A DNA stretch of 64,000 bases from Carposina sasakii (Eukaryota; Arthropoda; Insecta; Lepidoptera; Carposinidae). Positions 11,900 to 23,353 of the stretch are shown here, piece after piece. Below the pieces are notes generated by a model. It was not told the DNA's origin. It was given only the letters and a program-made list of their open reading frames with translations, and did no database searches. The translations under genes and the position numbers were made by a program. Location of the stretch: NCBI GenBank assembly GCA_014607495.2, contig CP053152.1, positions 9,655,899 to 9,719,898 on the forward strand, read 5' to 3'. Position 1 is the stretch's first letter. Every line of letters starts with the position of its first letter.

Positions 11900-12617
11900 G
11901 GAATTTCGGAATCCCATTCGTAATGGATCTATACGTCATAAAAGGAAGCCATGGTTAAAATATATGTTTTTAGCGTCAGCAGTTTTGCTTCAGCGTTGAT
12001 GAATCAGTCAGAACAAGTTACTTTATATAAATTGATGGCAAGGACCATCACTGGGTGATCATAATGTGATCTCGATGATTTAATAGTATACCCCATGTGT
12101 TGTATATGTTTCCGTAACCTACAAGGACTACGACTCTGTAGTCCTGTGAATTCCCAAAGAGATAGGTACACTGTATAATAATAAAATTGTCTCAACACAA
12201 TGTCTTAATAAGGTTTGCATGAATGATGGGAGACAAAGTCCTGAGTCAATAATTTTAATGAAAGATAGGTTCAGTTACTGACCTTTGTTGCGAGTTTATA
12301 TACCTTTTGATTCATACTACACTACCGGTGTATTTGAAATAATTTAACGCCCCGTCTAGAATAGATACTGACTCAGACTAGCAAGTTAGTTGCGACATTA
12401 CCCCCTGGTTCAATAATCTTCCTATCGTATAGAAGTATCGAAGTATGAGAAGACTTCATAACATTGTGAGATTACTAACAGGGGTTTCCTGTTCAATGTT
12501 TCTTCATCTACGTCAAAATTCTAAGGTTATACTTTTCGGCGTTATGTTTAATCAATGTTATGTAAAGCGGCCTTTTCACCTGCAAAAATCCAGAAATATT
12601 GTTGATAGAAAATTGTT
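11900..12617. other. Gene-free stretch
   Basis: AT-rich sequence with no supported exon, RNA gene or repeat boundary. Confidence 0.4.
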
Positions 12618-12978
12618 TCTATTGAGGGATCGCCCACCACGAGCCCTATACCCTCCGCTGACCCTCGGATCTGCCTACTGATCACGAACACAAGACACTA
12701 CAGTCGCAACGAGAAGCCAGATCCAAGCACCTAGCATGCAACCATAAATACATAGTTATCCGAAAACCAATTAAATTTTAATCAATGTTTCGCCAACACC
12801 CGTGGCATATCAGGATTAGTTTTCCATGTTAGTTCTATCTACCGAACCAACTAACTAACAACTAAAACCAATGTATATCATTGGTTGTATTATCATTGTA
12901 TCAGTATCATTATTGTAGTGTCTTGTGTTCTGATCATGAGTAAATCCGATCAGCGGAGGGTATAGATCCCTCAATAGA
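12618..12978. mobile_element. Inverted-repeat element (TCTATTGAGGGATC ends)
   Basis: TCTATTGAGGGATC (12618-12631) is matched by its reverse complement at 12965-12978. Pairing resumes inside for the segment around ACCCTCCGCTGA / TCAGCGGAGGGT and AACACAAGACACTAC / GTAGTGTCTTGTGTT. Part of the body (CCTCCGCTGACCCTCGGATCT) recurs in reverse at about 41960-42075. No coding frame or clear target duplication is seen. Confidence 0.6.
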
Positions 12979-15318
12979 GATTTGAACTTCCGAATAGTGA
13001 GAATTATATTGTTGATTTAAACCAACATATTTATAACTTTTGAATGGTTTATAATTGGTAGTCGCTTAATACCTATCCTTCCCAGGTTTATAGCAGGCAC
13101 TTCAAGGAAACTTAACTATTGTGCAACAGCTGCCTGGCTAAGGGTCTCGCTACGAGCATTGACCCTGAGCTACAACTGGTCGACCACCTTTTTCGCGCGC
13201 ACTAAAAATAAAAGAAGGAAGACGTACGCTGGATGCAGGTATTCTAGACCATACTTGCGTTGCGAGCTTAAGTGACCGCCCACAGGAGCGTTTGAAGCGT
13301 TGCGATCGAAACGCCCAGAGAAATACCCTCTCTGCGACGAGCCAAAATCATGTTCTTGCTACTTTTATTTATTTGAATGACCTTTTAAAAATTTTTCGCT
13401 ATGGCATTAATTTATAAAACAATTAAATACCTACTTATACAAATTTTCAATAAGGTCCAATATTATACATATCTAAACTAAGAAGGATTACATTTATAAT
13501 AACCCAGATCATCACCATCATATCCTATTCTGTGTATAGGTAGGTATATAGCATTTATCAGTCCAGTGCAAACCTAAAAACTATATAGAGTTTTACAGTA
13601 GCTTGAACACGAGTAGGTAATGATATTTTTCCTTATTAACCAAACTTGTAAAATCCGGATCCATTATATAAATATCTAGCTAACGTACCGGATTTAAAAC
13701 ACCAATGCATGGACATTTAAGGATGAAAAATAATAAAAGAATCTAGCTCGTTCACTGGCCCGGAGTGGACGACCGGCAGTGGAGGCCGGCGACTTTTGCA
13801 CAGGCCCTGCGCTTTTGTATATACCCGATAGTGGAATAAGTTCGCCTCAATTACCACCACGCATTCATTGACAAAAGCGCCTCATTAGATATTCTAAGCC
13901 GAGTAACGACATACATTAATTTGTATGCACGACGTGTGTAAGATATAATAATTATTCACGTGATAGATTGTACTACGAATCACTATGTACTACCTACCTA
14001 CACTGAATCGTGAATGTTGAATTAAGGTGATCGTGGATGTTGACTTAGTTATCGAATTTATCATTTTGGTAATACATATTAATGTTTTATATCTTGGCTA
14101 TTAATTACTTACTATAAACGAGTGTAAAAAAAGTCATTGTAAGTATACAATTTTATACACACGAGGTGTAAGAACTCATACTCATGTGTTATACACATTC
14201 AAAGGCTTGTAAGAGTTTTTAGTGTATGGATTTCTCTATATTTGGGAGTTTTTCGATTTATTTTTAGCCAATCGTGATAAAATGAAGAAATTCTTCCAGC
14301 TGAGCGTTCATAGTTCACGTTAGGTATCTTAGGCAATTATCTGATTCGTATCTATTAGTATAAAACTTATTAGATATGGTAAAATTACGTCAGAATACGA
14401 TTTTACTTCAACTTAGCTTTGAAGCTGTACTCCGTATCGCTTTCAGTGTTCACTTACTCATTTGATTGATTTTATCTAGACCTGAAAATTGCAAATATCA
14501 AACTATTTAAAACGGAGAAATGTATTGCGTATTACAAACGCACAGTTCACCTAAGCTCCTCGTAGCAATGCTATATTGTGTCCCGGCGGTTACCTAGCAC
14601 ATAGATTCTTCGCTTTACATTGCGCGCATCAAAACTCGAAATCTTTAGAGATATAGTGAATTTTACTTACTGATTGTTAAAAAAATCACTAAAACCTGTA
14701 TACCTAAGTAAAAAATATTATGTATAAATTTTAATATCCTAGTTATTTGCAAATCAACAGCAATCAAAAGCAACAAGAATGCTCAATTACAAATTCACTT
14801 CCTAATTTATAACTAAGGGGATATTAAAATGAATATGGCATTTTATTTTACCAGTGCAAATAAAAACAAAAATAAGCTTCATAATATAAACTTTTCTTTT
14901 ATTGTCGCGAGCTTAAAATGCTGCAATTTAACAAGCAGGTACATATTAAGCCTGACTAAGCCGGCCGTTGAGAGACTGGTACTACGGGAAAAATTCCACA
15001 ATTTAAAACAAGGTTAACTGAGCATGAAAGAGCTTGAGCACATTTAAATATTAACTAGGAAATGGCGTTATAAAGCATTTAAAAGATCATTTTATCGGTT
15101 CAGCTTGCACTTGGCAACGGATCTCGAGCCCTGTCCTGTTTGATCCGGCGACTATAATGTTAATGTCCTTTTAAGGGCCGTGTCAGATTCTACATAACAT
15201 GCTGGTAAATAGAATATTGGACCCAAGCTGCAACACTTTCGTAGTTTGAATCACCTTCTTAATTAGTGGGAAATATCAAAAATTTCATAGATAATATTGA
15301 TAGAGTAGTTATCTCATA
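12979..15318. other. Gene-free stretch
   Basis: No gene, RNA or repeat with recognisable ends. One moderately GC-rich patch lies at about 13740-13830. Open frames are short and unremarkable. Confidence 0.4.
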
Positions 15319-15588
15319 TACAGGATGTAGCAAAAATTGTATGTTAAGCGAAAAGCTATGTAAATAGCCCACTGTAGAGAACCTATCTACAAAATTTGAG
15401 ACCCGAAATCACATGTTTATTTTTCCCGATAGTATGCAGAATTTTTAAATATCTCAGGAATTTTCATACAATCTTAAAAAATAAAAATGTGATTTCGAGT
15501 CTCAAATTTTGTATAGGGGGATAGGTTCTCTATAGTGGGCTATTTACATAGCTTTTCGCTTAACATACCCTTTTTGTTACACCCTGTA
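15319..15588. mobile_element. TACAGGGTGTAAC fold-back MITE, copy 3
   Basis: Third copy of the family at 10691 and 11567, TA-flanked, 270 bp. Its centre is in the opposite orientation to the other two, so this copy is flipped even though the near-symmetric ends look the same. Confidence 0.8.
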
Positions 15589-16300
15589 TAGAGTAACTCT
15601 ATCTTTCTGTTAACTTTTTATAATAAAATATTTTATTATTGAGATACCATATTAAAAATAGATTTAATAAGTCATGTGCACAACTTATTTTCAAAAGGCC
15701 CTTATACCTAAGTACATCGTTTCGGAAGATTTCTGCAAAAATAACAAAAAATTGTTGAATATTGCACATGGCTCGGAATTAGTTCTCGAATAATGCGTTA
15801 TATATGTATGTATGTCTGCAATAGGCCTAAGAGTAGCCTGTTGGACGGGCATGCACCTCAGACTAACCTTGCATTGTGTCAGTTACACTGGCATAGGGAT
15901 AACTGTATGGTGGTTGAATGAAAATAGAAAAAACGCTGCCGCGTGCGCAGACACTTGCACAGGATCACGCATGCAATTAATGATCTTACGTTTACCAGGA
16001 TATCTATAAAGATAGATTTTTGTAAGAATGTTCCAGAAGAAGGTACCATCGCGCTATAATTTTACTATAGTATGTTATAGTAAAATTGTATTTGCTGTTC
16101 CTAATTTAGGTACCTTTATTATAAATTTAGTTTTATCGGGGTGGTTTATTTATAATAACCTTCTTAATAATTTAGAGTTTATTTTCTGTCTTATTGAGAA
16201 ATGCGTAGTATTATTTTGATTAACATATGTTTGATTGAGTACCTACAACATAATAAATTACTTTTAAACATAAATTAAAGCCTAAATTATAACCTACTAG
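15589..16300. other. Gene-free stretch with a small hairpin
   Basis: No gene seen. At about 16056-16087 AATTTTACTATA and TATAGTAAAATT form a 12-bp perfect stem with a six-base loop. Confidence 0.5.
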
Positions 16301-16302
16301 TG

Positions 16303-16720
16303 GCCCGCCCTCGCTTCGCTTCGGTACATATCCTCTAAAATTTTGAATTCCCGTTTGTCCCATTCCCGTTGGAATATCCACTCCCTACCGAATATACCTG
16401 TCATATTTCATCTCTATATGTCATGTGGTTTTCGTAAAAACTTGAAATTCCTGTTTTTCCGTTCCCATGGGAATTTCGGGAAACCCGTTCTTAATGGTCT
16501 TTTACACCACCTAACAAACGTGCACACCAAATTTCATCTGTGTAGGTCAAACGGTTTATTTTTATACTTATTGAATAAGCTTTTGTTCCGGTACAGTGAA
16601 AATTTCAGTAAAAATTTGGAATTACCGTCTGCCCCGTTCCCATGGGAATTTCGGGAAATCCGTTCTTAGTGCTCTTTACACCCCCTAACGAACATACACA
16701 CCAAATTTTATTTTATTTGG
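16303..16720 (+). repeat. Interspersed repeat with internally repeated CCGTTCCC units
   Basis: The repeat begins ACTAGTGGCCCGCCCTCGC, which resembles the CTAG-type end of the Helitron-like repeats. It then carries three related internal units with the words CCCGTTCCCATGGGAATTTC, GGTCTTTTACACC and CACACCAAATTTCAT at about 16350, 16455 and 16635. The 108-codon open frame over these units follows the repeat and is not a gene. Confidence 0.6.
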
Positions 16721-17487
16721 CGGGAAAAGCTGGAAGGAAGTGGGTAGATTTTATTTGTGAAATTCAAAATTTATTAGTATCTCCGTTTCTTCGTGGGCTC
16801 ATGTAGGTACATATGTTGTTTTTACAATTCTTTTTGATTTTGACTAATTTTGCACTCCTTTGTAAAGATTTTGCCGACGCTTCCATTCATGATCATTATC
16901 ATCCATCATAAATTCAGAAATCATCAGTATTGGCTGTATGGATGCTGTATACTGATAAATTCTAACTAATATGCAAACCTTTCTTCGGGAAATAATCCAT
17001 GCCATCATAGATTGGTTTTTTGGCTATGTATTTACATGCAGAAATTACATTTCTATGATGGTCAGATGAGATATATACGTTACAGCGAACCCGTAAAATA
17101 CTTTTGAGGCTGTCTGATAATATTTATCACAATCGGCGGGTTAGAAGAGCGGAAGATGCTGACTCGTTTTTGTACCCGGGTCGGAACGGTATTTTTCGTA
17201 TCAAAGAAAAAAATTGCTTTTTGACGGCAGTAAGGTCAGGCACCTCGTTTTTGCTTGTGTTCCCATGAACTTCGGGATCCGTTCTATGGTGTACAATAAA
17301 CATGCAGATTGTAGGTAAAAGTGCGAAACCACCAATTGTATTTAACATCCAGCCCCGCTGGCGGTGAAAGTGATTTTATAAAAATGAAATAAAACCAAGG
17401 AATTAACGTCCTATGGTCAGTTTGTAGGTACTGTTGTTTTTACATATTAATAATAATTTTATAATATTAGTATAGATTGGCTCGTTC

Positions 17488-17913
17488 TATTTTTACCCGA
17501 CTGCGCGACGCAAAGGAGTGGTATTGTGTTTAACAGCCTATGTATGTATGTTCCTTTGAAGCACTACACAGACCAAACGCTTCGGCCGATTTTTATGATT
17601 CATACGTCAATCGATTCCTTTAGTCCGGCGAGCGTTACTAAAGACATGACGATAGTGAAAATCCAATATGGCGACTACTGGACGCCATTTTGTAAAAAAA
17701 TAAAAAAATTAAGTCGACAAACTATATCGAGTGGGGTATCAGGCTCTCATTTTTCGATTCGATTCGGTTAGCCGTTTAGGATCTATATCGATTGAAAGTT
17801 GCGTAACAACAATTCTCACATATAAGTTTTTAGACAGCAGCAAGACGAAAACTTCTTGCTCTCGAGCATGTTGAGCATGTTTCTTGAAGCGTATCTATTA
17901 GTAGCTAGGTACT
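17488..17913 (+). repeat. Repeat block P, left copy
   Basis: About 425 bp beginning TTTTTACCCGACTGCGCGACGC and ending AGTAGCTAGGTACT. An inverted copy lies at 40555-40983 with the same ends and the same interior words (CCAATATGGCGACTACTGGACG, AGACAGCAGCAAGA). It is non-coding and the class is unknown. With block Q next to it, it forms an inverted repeat pair around the P450 genes. Confidence 0.75.
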
Positions 17914-17943
17914 CATAACAAAAAAGTATAAAATAAAAAAACA

Positions 17944-18233
17944 TAATTTAAGTAATCTTAAAACCCGACTGCTTAAAAAAGAACTAAATAATTTACATAT
18001 GTAATAAAAAAGCTAATAATATTTCAATGCATCCTGGCTGTTCAGTTGTTATGTTACGATCATTAGAAAATATTTTATGTACTTCAATAGTATTCATTCC
18101 ATAATAATATTATAGAATTCTAGACCACCGGACATCTAAGTGCTTGTTTTTTTCTTTTTAGTTTTTTTCATTATGTACATTATTTGGTTCTTTTTTTAGC
18201 AACCTAACCTAACAAGGGTTTTTAGATTTTTTA
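17944..18233. mobile_element. Repeat block Q, left copy (AACCCGACTGC ends)
   Basis: The ends AAAACCCGACTGCTTAAAAAAGAAC and GTTCTTTTTTTAGC...GGGTTTTTAGATTTTTTAA are roughly inverted. The interior words TAGACCACCGGACATCTAAGTGC and CATTCCATAATAATATTATAGAA are shared with the fold-back at 39523-39949. It is a non-coding MITE-like unit. Confidence 0.65.
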
Positions 18234-18650
18234 ATTATGTTTTTTTTTTATCTAATTTTTTCGAGGACTACCGCGTACTTTTATCCGCTTCGGTCCCTGC
18301 ATGTCCGCGGGTATTCGGCGGATTTAAATACGCGGTATTTTAATCCGTGGTTTGCGTTGCTCGATACATTTGTAAGCGTTCTATTTTATTGACGGAGCGT
18401 GCTTTTTAGTACGCCGCGGAGAAAAGTACGTCGTCTGCGTAGGCTATTAATGTAGCGAAGTCTTATGGTCCACAATTACAATTTTATTTATATCAAAATA
18501 GGTTCTACCTTACATTAATTAACATCTGTGGGCTGACAGAAAATTACCTCAGGCATAACTACCTAATAATGCTAATAACCATCACCTAGTTATTTATTGA
18601 TCTTGTAAATGCCGTGATGGAAAAAGTTTAATGACAAACACTATTAAGAT

Positions 18651-18917
18651 CAATATATAAGGTCTATCGAATTAGTGATTATCTTTTGACACGAAACTAG
18701 TTAGGTAAAAGAACTTTCACTATGGGACTAACTCCGAAATATTGAAAAAAAATCAGCTTATCCATACATTTCAGTGCAGTAATTATTCGAGATTGTATGG
18801 AACAGCGGATTTTTTTTATTATTTCGAAGTTGGTCCCATAGTGAAAGTTGTTTCTTTTTACCTACCTAGTTTCGTGTCAAAAGATAATCAGTAATTTTGG
18901 ATAGACGTTATATTTGG
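18651..18917. mobile_element. Long inverted-repeat MITE
   Basis: Left arm about 18651-18742 and right arm about 18825-18917 pair over most of their length. Core words are GATTATCTTTTGACACGAAA and CTTTCACTATGGGAC with their reverse complements, and outer words are GTCTATC and GATAGAC. There is no coding frame and no clear target duplication. Confidence 0.75.
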
Positions 18918-20066
18918 GACGTGCGTCATATCCGCATTGGTACAATTTACTAGGCATAGACATCGCAGCATAGAAGACAATGCGGACGTCTTGCTCTAAA
19001 ACCCTAGGCACTAGTGTACGTTTAATTCCGAAGGAAATTATATAGCAAGGGAAACACTATGTCCATATAGCCATTGTCTTTAGTAGTAAAATGTTTCTAA
19101 ATTCTAAAAAAAAAACACTGCAGCATAGTTTTTATTATTTTAACGGGTGGTGCTAACTAATAAGCCCAAAAAGGGTTCCTCCCATTACGTCACGAACCAT
19201 AAAAAAACGTTTGCCTAGGCTAAAATAACAAAATTTTGTATAGATTTTGATGACTTTAGCATGGACCTCAGGTGAATACTTCATGCGACAAACAATCTGA
19301 TTCTCTATTATAGAGTTATCCGAAAGAGAAAGTCGGCAGGTAATTTGAACAAATCCCATACAAAACCAGACTGGAACAAATATTGACTTGCATAATGTCC
19401 TTACAGTTATGTAGAGCTGCGAAACTTCTTTGCGGTTATGCCTCCGACATAAAGGTGGCACAAAGTCCCGAGTAGATAGTCTGACATGCTTTAGTTGGTA
19501 CTTACGTAGTGTTAAAAGTTATTTTTTGCTTTTTATAGGGTTTAGCATTTTAAACCTTTTGTCATAATGATTGCGTACTTTTTTTGGGTCGGGGGTTTTT
19601 TAATTTTTTTAATTTAATTTTTTATTCCTTCGATTAGTCGATTAGTTGCGGATTAGAATCAATTTTCAAAGTAGGCTATGTTACTAGATGACGCAGCACG
19701 TGGATAATCTAATGCTTACATTACTAACTAGTTTAGAGCTATAGGGTTATCGATGACGATTAGATTAATATTAAATTTAACTGTAAACCTTTAATTGCTT
19801 TGATAATTACTAAAAATTCTTAATGGTAGCTTTTAAAGTGTTAAGAATCCAATTTCAAAAGTTAAGATTAAAAACATCTCCTCGGGATTGTCTATGCTTT
19901 ATCTGCATTTGTTTGGTCGTCTTTGTTGATTCTGGGAGTTGCAGTGAATGGCGGGAATGGTGGACAATCCCGGTTATTAAATATTTTAAATACTTAGGTA
20001 CCTACTTCAATAAGTAAAAAGAATTTTAGTACCTAAATCTCAGCCCTAAATATATAGAAATAGATT
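18918..20066. other. Gene-free stretch
   Basis: No supported gene, RNA or repeat end. Short frames only, with T-rich runs near 19570-19625. Confidence 0.4.
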
Positions 20067-20401
20067 AAGAGAGAGAGAGATCTCTCCTACCGTATTTCAG
20101 CGAAGGCGGCCAATCTCTACGGAGATTAGCCAGGTACGCAGGAGATATTATAGTGCAAAAATGTATGCGCAAACACAGATGCACTCTCTATTCCGTCACT
20201 CTCATAGTCCGATGGGACGGAAAGCCGACGCGACCGGAGAGAGATCAGGTTTTACGTGCTTTCCGAGGCACGAGCTAAGTGACAATTTTACAACATTAAA
20301 ATCTGTACATGAAATAAATTCATTGGTACAGGCCCGTGACTGGGATTGAATTAACGCATCCCGCTTGGAAGGCGCACGTCTTAACCACTGGGTTATCATC
20401 A
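20067..20401 (-). repeat. tRNA-derived SINE, family 1, copy 1
   Basis: On the minus strand the right end reads GATAACCCAGTGGTTAAGACG (A-box-like) followed about 35 bases on by TTCAATCCC (degenerate B-box), the arrangement of a pol III tRNA promoter. A non-tRNA body follows with the words GCTCGTGCCTCGGAAAGCACG, GGCTTTCCGTCCCATCGG and TCTCCGTAGAGATTGGC, ending in a short GA repeat. Related copies are at 21195-21420, 41560-41672 and 42345-42600. Confidence 0.7.
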
Positions 20402-20894
20402 CAGATTTAGATTTAGTTAGATTAAGCCGAGTTTTTTGGCCACTATCCTAGTTTTATAGTTACTTTAATCATAAAGGTTTATAACTCGAAGACAGAAGAA
20501 GCTTTTATAGCTTTCGGTTCTTTGGTTAATATGTGCCTAATAGTCAGTTATGGTGGTTATTCAAATTGAATCATTTATTCAACATGAAAGTATATTTTGT
20601 GTCATAGCCACGAGTAGACCAATTTTTTGGCCATTCTTCCATATTATTGTTTACTATTCATATATCCTAACAACATAACTAATAAATACAAAAGAAACAA
20701 CAAAAATTGATCCAAAGGATTTTTTGCTGTGGCGCCTTTAGAGGCCACAATTAGAATCGATCTTTTAGTTCGTGATCGGAAACCCTAATCATTCGGATTG
20801 ATTCGATAAGATCGACTCGGACACTGACCGACCTTCACACCTGCTGCGCCCGCGATACGGCCTCGTCCCCACGTCTCACAATCCAACTTATTCT

Positions 20895-21060
20895 ATACTA
20901 GCGACCCGTCCCGGCTTCGCATGGGTGCAGTGCTGATACTATACATATAAACCTTCCTCGTGAATTACTCTATCTATTAAAAAAACCGCATCAAAATCCG
21001 TTCCCTAGTTTGAAAGATCTAAGCATACATAGGGACGGACAGACAGTGATGATAAAATCT
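20895..21060 (+). repeat. Helitron-like repeat, family B (ACTAGCGACCC end)
   Basis: The repeat starts ACTAGCGACCCGTCCCGGC and continues with CCGCATCAAAATCCGTT and ACAGACAG-type sequence, which is a common lepidopteran repeat layout. The terminal ACTAG next to a GC-rich short stem is like the family A ends. No coding is seen. Confidence 0.5.
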
Positions 21061-21194
21061 GTGAAATTGGTTTTCTTTTGTCTTTTATAATTCATATCGA
21101 TTCATCATCATTTGAACTGCTGCAGACAAGTGACAGTCTATTCGGGAAAACGCGTAGAATAGAAAGATAATACCTATGCCTACTTAGGTAATAA

Positions 21195-21420
21195 TGTCTC
21201 CGACCGAATTTCAACGGAGATTAGCTAACTGCGTAGGAGATACACAAGTGCGTGCGCAAACACAGGTGCACCATCTATTCCTTCACTATTATAGTCTGAT
21301 GTGATGGAAAGCCGACAGGTGCAGGATCAAAAGTTTTACGTGCTTTTCGAGGCACGAGCTAAATGACAACTTTACTGAATTCTAATCAGAAAGGCGCACG
21401 TCTTAACTACTAGGCCATCA
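21195..21420 (-). repeat. tRNA-derived SINE, family 1, copy 2
   Basis: A diverged, partly deleted copy of the element at 20067-20401. The tRNA-like head (CTAGTAGTTAAGACGTGCGCC on the minus strand) and the GCACGTAAAAC and CTCCGTTGAAATTCGG segments are recognisable. Confidence 0.65.
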
Positions 21421-22380
21421 GCGCTTCTTAGTGATCCCAATCATTAGGCCTGTATGACTGAATTATTTCAAGTAGGTATGAGAAAGATAAAGTATGGTAT
21501 TGGCACATGACTTTTCATTAGTCAATGGTAAAATATTATGCAGACTCATCATAATCTTAACTGTTTTTCAATCTAAAGAAGTCAATTAGAATTTCAAAAT
21601 CAAGTTCTTGATATACTCGATTCTTAAGATGTTCTCCTTGCTTCGCTTTAATCAGTATACTTTAATATATTTTCTGTAGACACCCGTCTACACCGTCGAA
21701 GGTGGTTTTCCGTTCCCTTCCTTTAGGTAGTCAAAATGAGTATAACTATGCACTGTTATTCTTTCCCATTCCCATTTAATTCTCCCATGTTACACCTTAT
21801 AGGTACGGTAGTCAAGTTATGACTATAAATGATTTTACTATCTTTTCGTAATCCTATCTTCATACAAATATAATTTCTAAAATGTTTTGGACTTTCGCTA
21901 GGTAAGTAGGTACCTAAAATTTAACGCAGATTTATTTTCGTAATTATATGTAGGTACTTAGATAACAACTTAAATTATGGCGTGCTCTAAGTAGGTAATA
22001 ACATTTTATTTTTGTATTAGACACTTGGAGGCAAATTTATGACATACCTTTAGGTACCAATGCTAATGCAGACTAGGCACATTAGATGCGTTATGTGGTC
22101 TAGGCCAAACTAACTCTGTCAGCGAGTGTGCTTTTCCTTTAACCTGACCGCAGGACACATCCAATGTTCAAAAGTGTATTTTACTAAGAATGATTCAACA
22201 AAATAATGTTACTAATGCTCAAGTCAGCCTCCGCCAGTTGCAAATAAAATACAGTATTCAAATATAAATCTACCTGGATCGAATCTGAAAACACACAGAA
22301 AGGTCAATCATAAATATGAAATAGGATACAAAAAGCGAATTCAAATTCACATATTCTATTTTATTCCAGTACCTAAGAGA
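21421..22380. other. Gene-free stretch upstream of CYP306A1
   Basis: AT-rich sequence with no coding exon or bounded repeat. Distal regulatory elements of CYP306A1 would be expected here, but I cannot point to a specific one. Confidence 0.4.
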
Positions 22381-22415
22381 CGCGCGGTCCGGGTGACAGT
22401 CTGGCATGGTCTGCG

Positions 22416-22421
22416 CACGTG
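22416..22421. promoter_or_regulatory. E-box CACGTG upstream of CYP306A1
   Basis: A perfect palindromic E-box lies about 140 bp upstream of the proposed end of the non-coding first exon. bHLH factors bind this motif. Any role in CYP306A1 expression is inference. Confidence 0.35.
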
Positions 22422-22500
22422 ATTAGAGGTGTGTGACAGCACGCCGGAGGCGCCACTGTCCACCGCCTGCTGATAACCCAGAAGGCGATCTTGTGACATC

Positions 22501-22558
22501 ATTCTTTCCAAGATCATCTATCACCTGCAAAGCATCAACACACAAAACATCAAGACAG
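22501..22558 (+). other. Probable non-coding first exon of CYP306A1
   Basis: The segment ends in a consensus donor CAG|GTGAGT at 22558/22559. A matching acceptor TTTTAG lies at 23342-23347, just six bases before the CYP306A1 ATG, so the ATG exon is preceded by a splice acceptor and needs an upstream exon. The proposed start is an initiator-like TCATTC with A at 22501, and a weak TGATAAC lies 30 bases upstream. The donor is well supported by sequence. The exact transcription start is a guess. Confidence 0.45.
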
Positions 22559-23353
22559 GTGAGTCTATTTATAAAATACTCGCACAGCAACTTTTATCCA
22601 CTTTAAGCGCCTCCGTATAAAGGCATATAATAGTAATTGAGGTGAATTCCTTTGCGTTTGCGTCACGCGTTATCACGATTATGTTGGCAGATCTGAATTC
22701 AGGCGTATCTTCGATGCTATGTACCTAGTTAATAATATATGTTATAATATTAGCGCTTCATCCTGGATAAAGGAATTATTGAATATTTTTGATAGACATT
22801 GGATGAGATTTTAAATTTCTGGTAAACCACATATCTTTGGTAAATAAAATTTGACACAAACGAACGTTAATTGGTTCGACAATAACATAATATTTTTTGG
22901 TATGGTTCAATTTAACTGGACATTAGAAAAAAGCACAAGTCAGTGCTAAATATAATAGAAAATTGTTAAATGTATAGTTTACCTACAAATTTTATTTTGA
23001 ATACATATCTACAATAGTAGATATAAAAACTCACGTTTAGTGTTTAAAGAAGGTAGGTAGTATAGAAGATTCATGGAGAAGATTTTATCAGATTTCTGAT
23101 GTAAAATTTCAACTACATATTATGTAGCAAAATATCCAAATATTATGCCTTTGACGTTGATACCAAAGGCGGCCCCGTGGAAAAAGATGATGACAAGATG
23201 CCACAGATGCTATTACCTAACCACTGGTTATCACCAGTGTTATCGCAGTTGTACACAATGTGTATGTCCTAAGTACCTACAGATACCACGTTGCTAAGTG
23301 ACCTAAACAGTAAATTCTCACAACTTGAAAATTTCGCAATGTTTTAGCTCAAA

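Noticed and set aside
16343..16669. 108-codon open frame
   Set aside because: It follows the internally repeated CCGTTCCC units of an interspersed repeat.
18200..18215. AACCTAACCTAACAAGG as telomeric TTAGG repeat
   Set aside because: Only two units, within a dispersed repeat block.
19153..19461. 102-codon minus-strand open frame
   Set aside because: Nothing in its sequence or surroundings indicates a gene.
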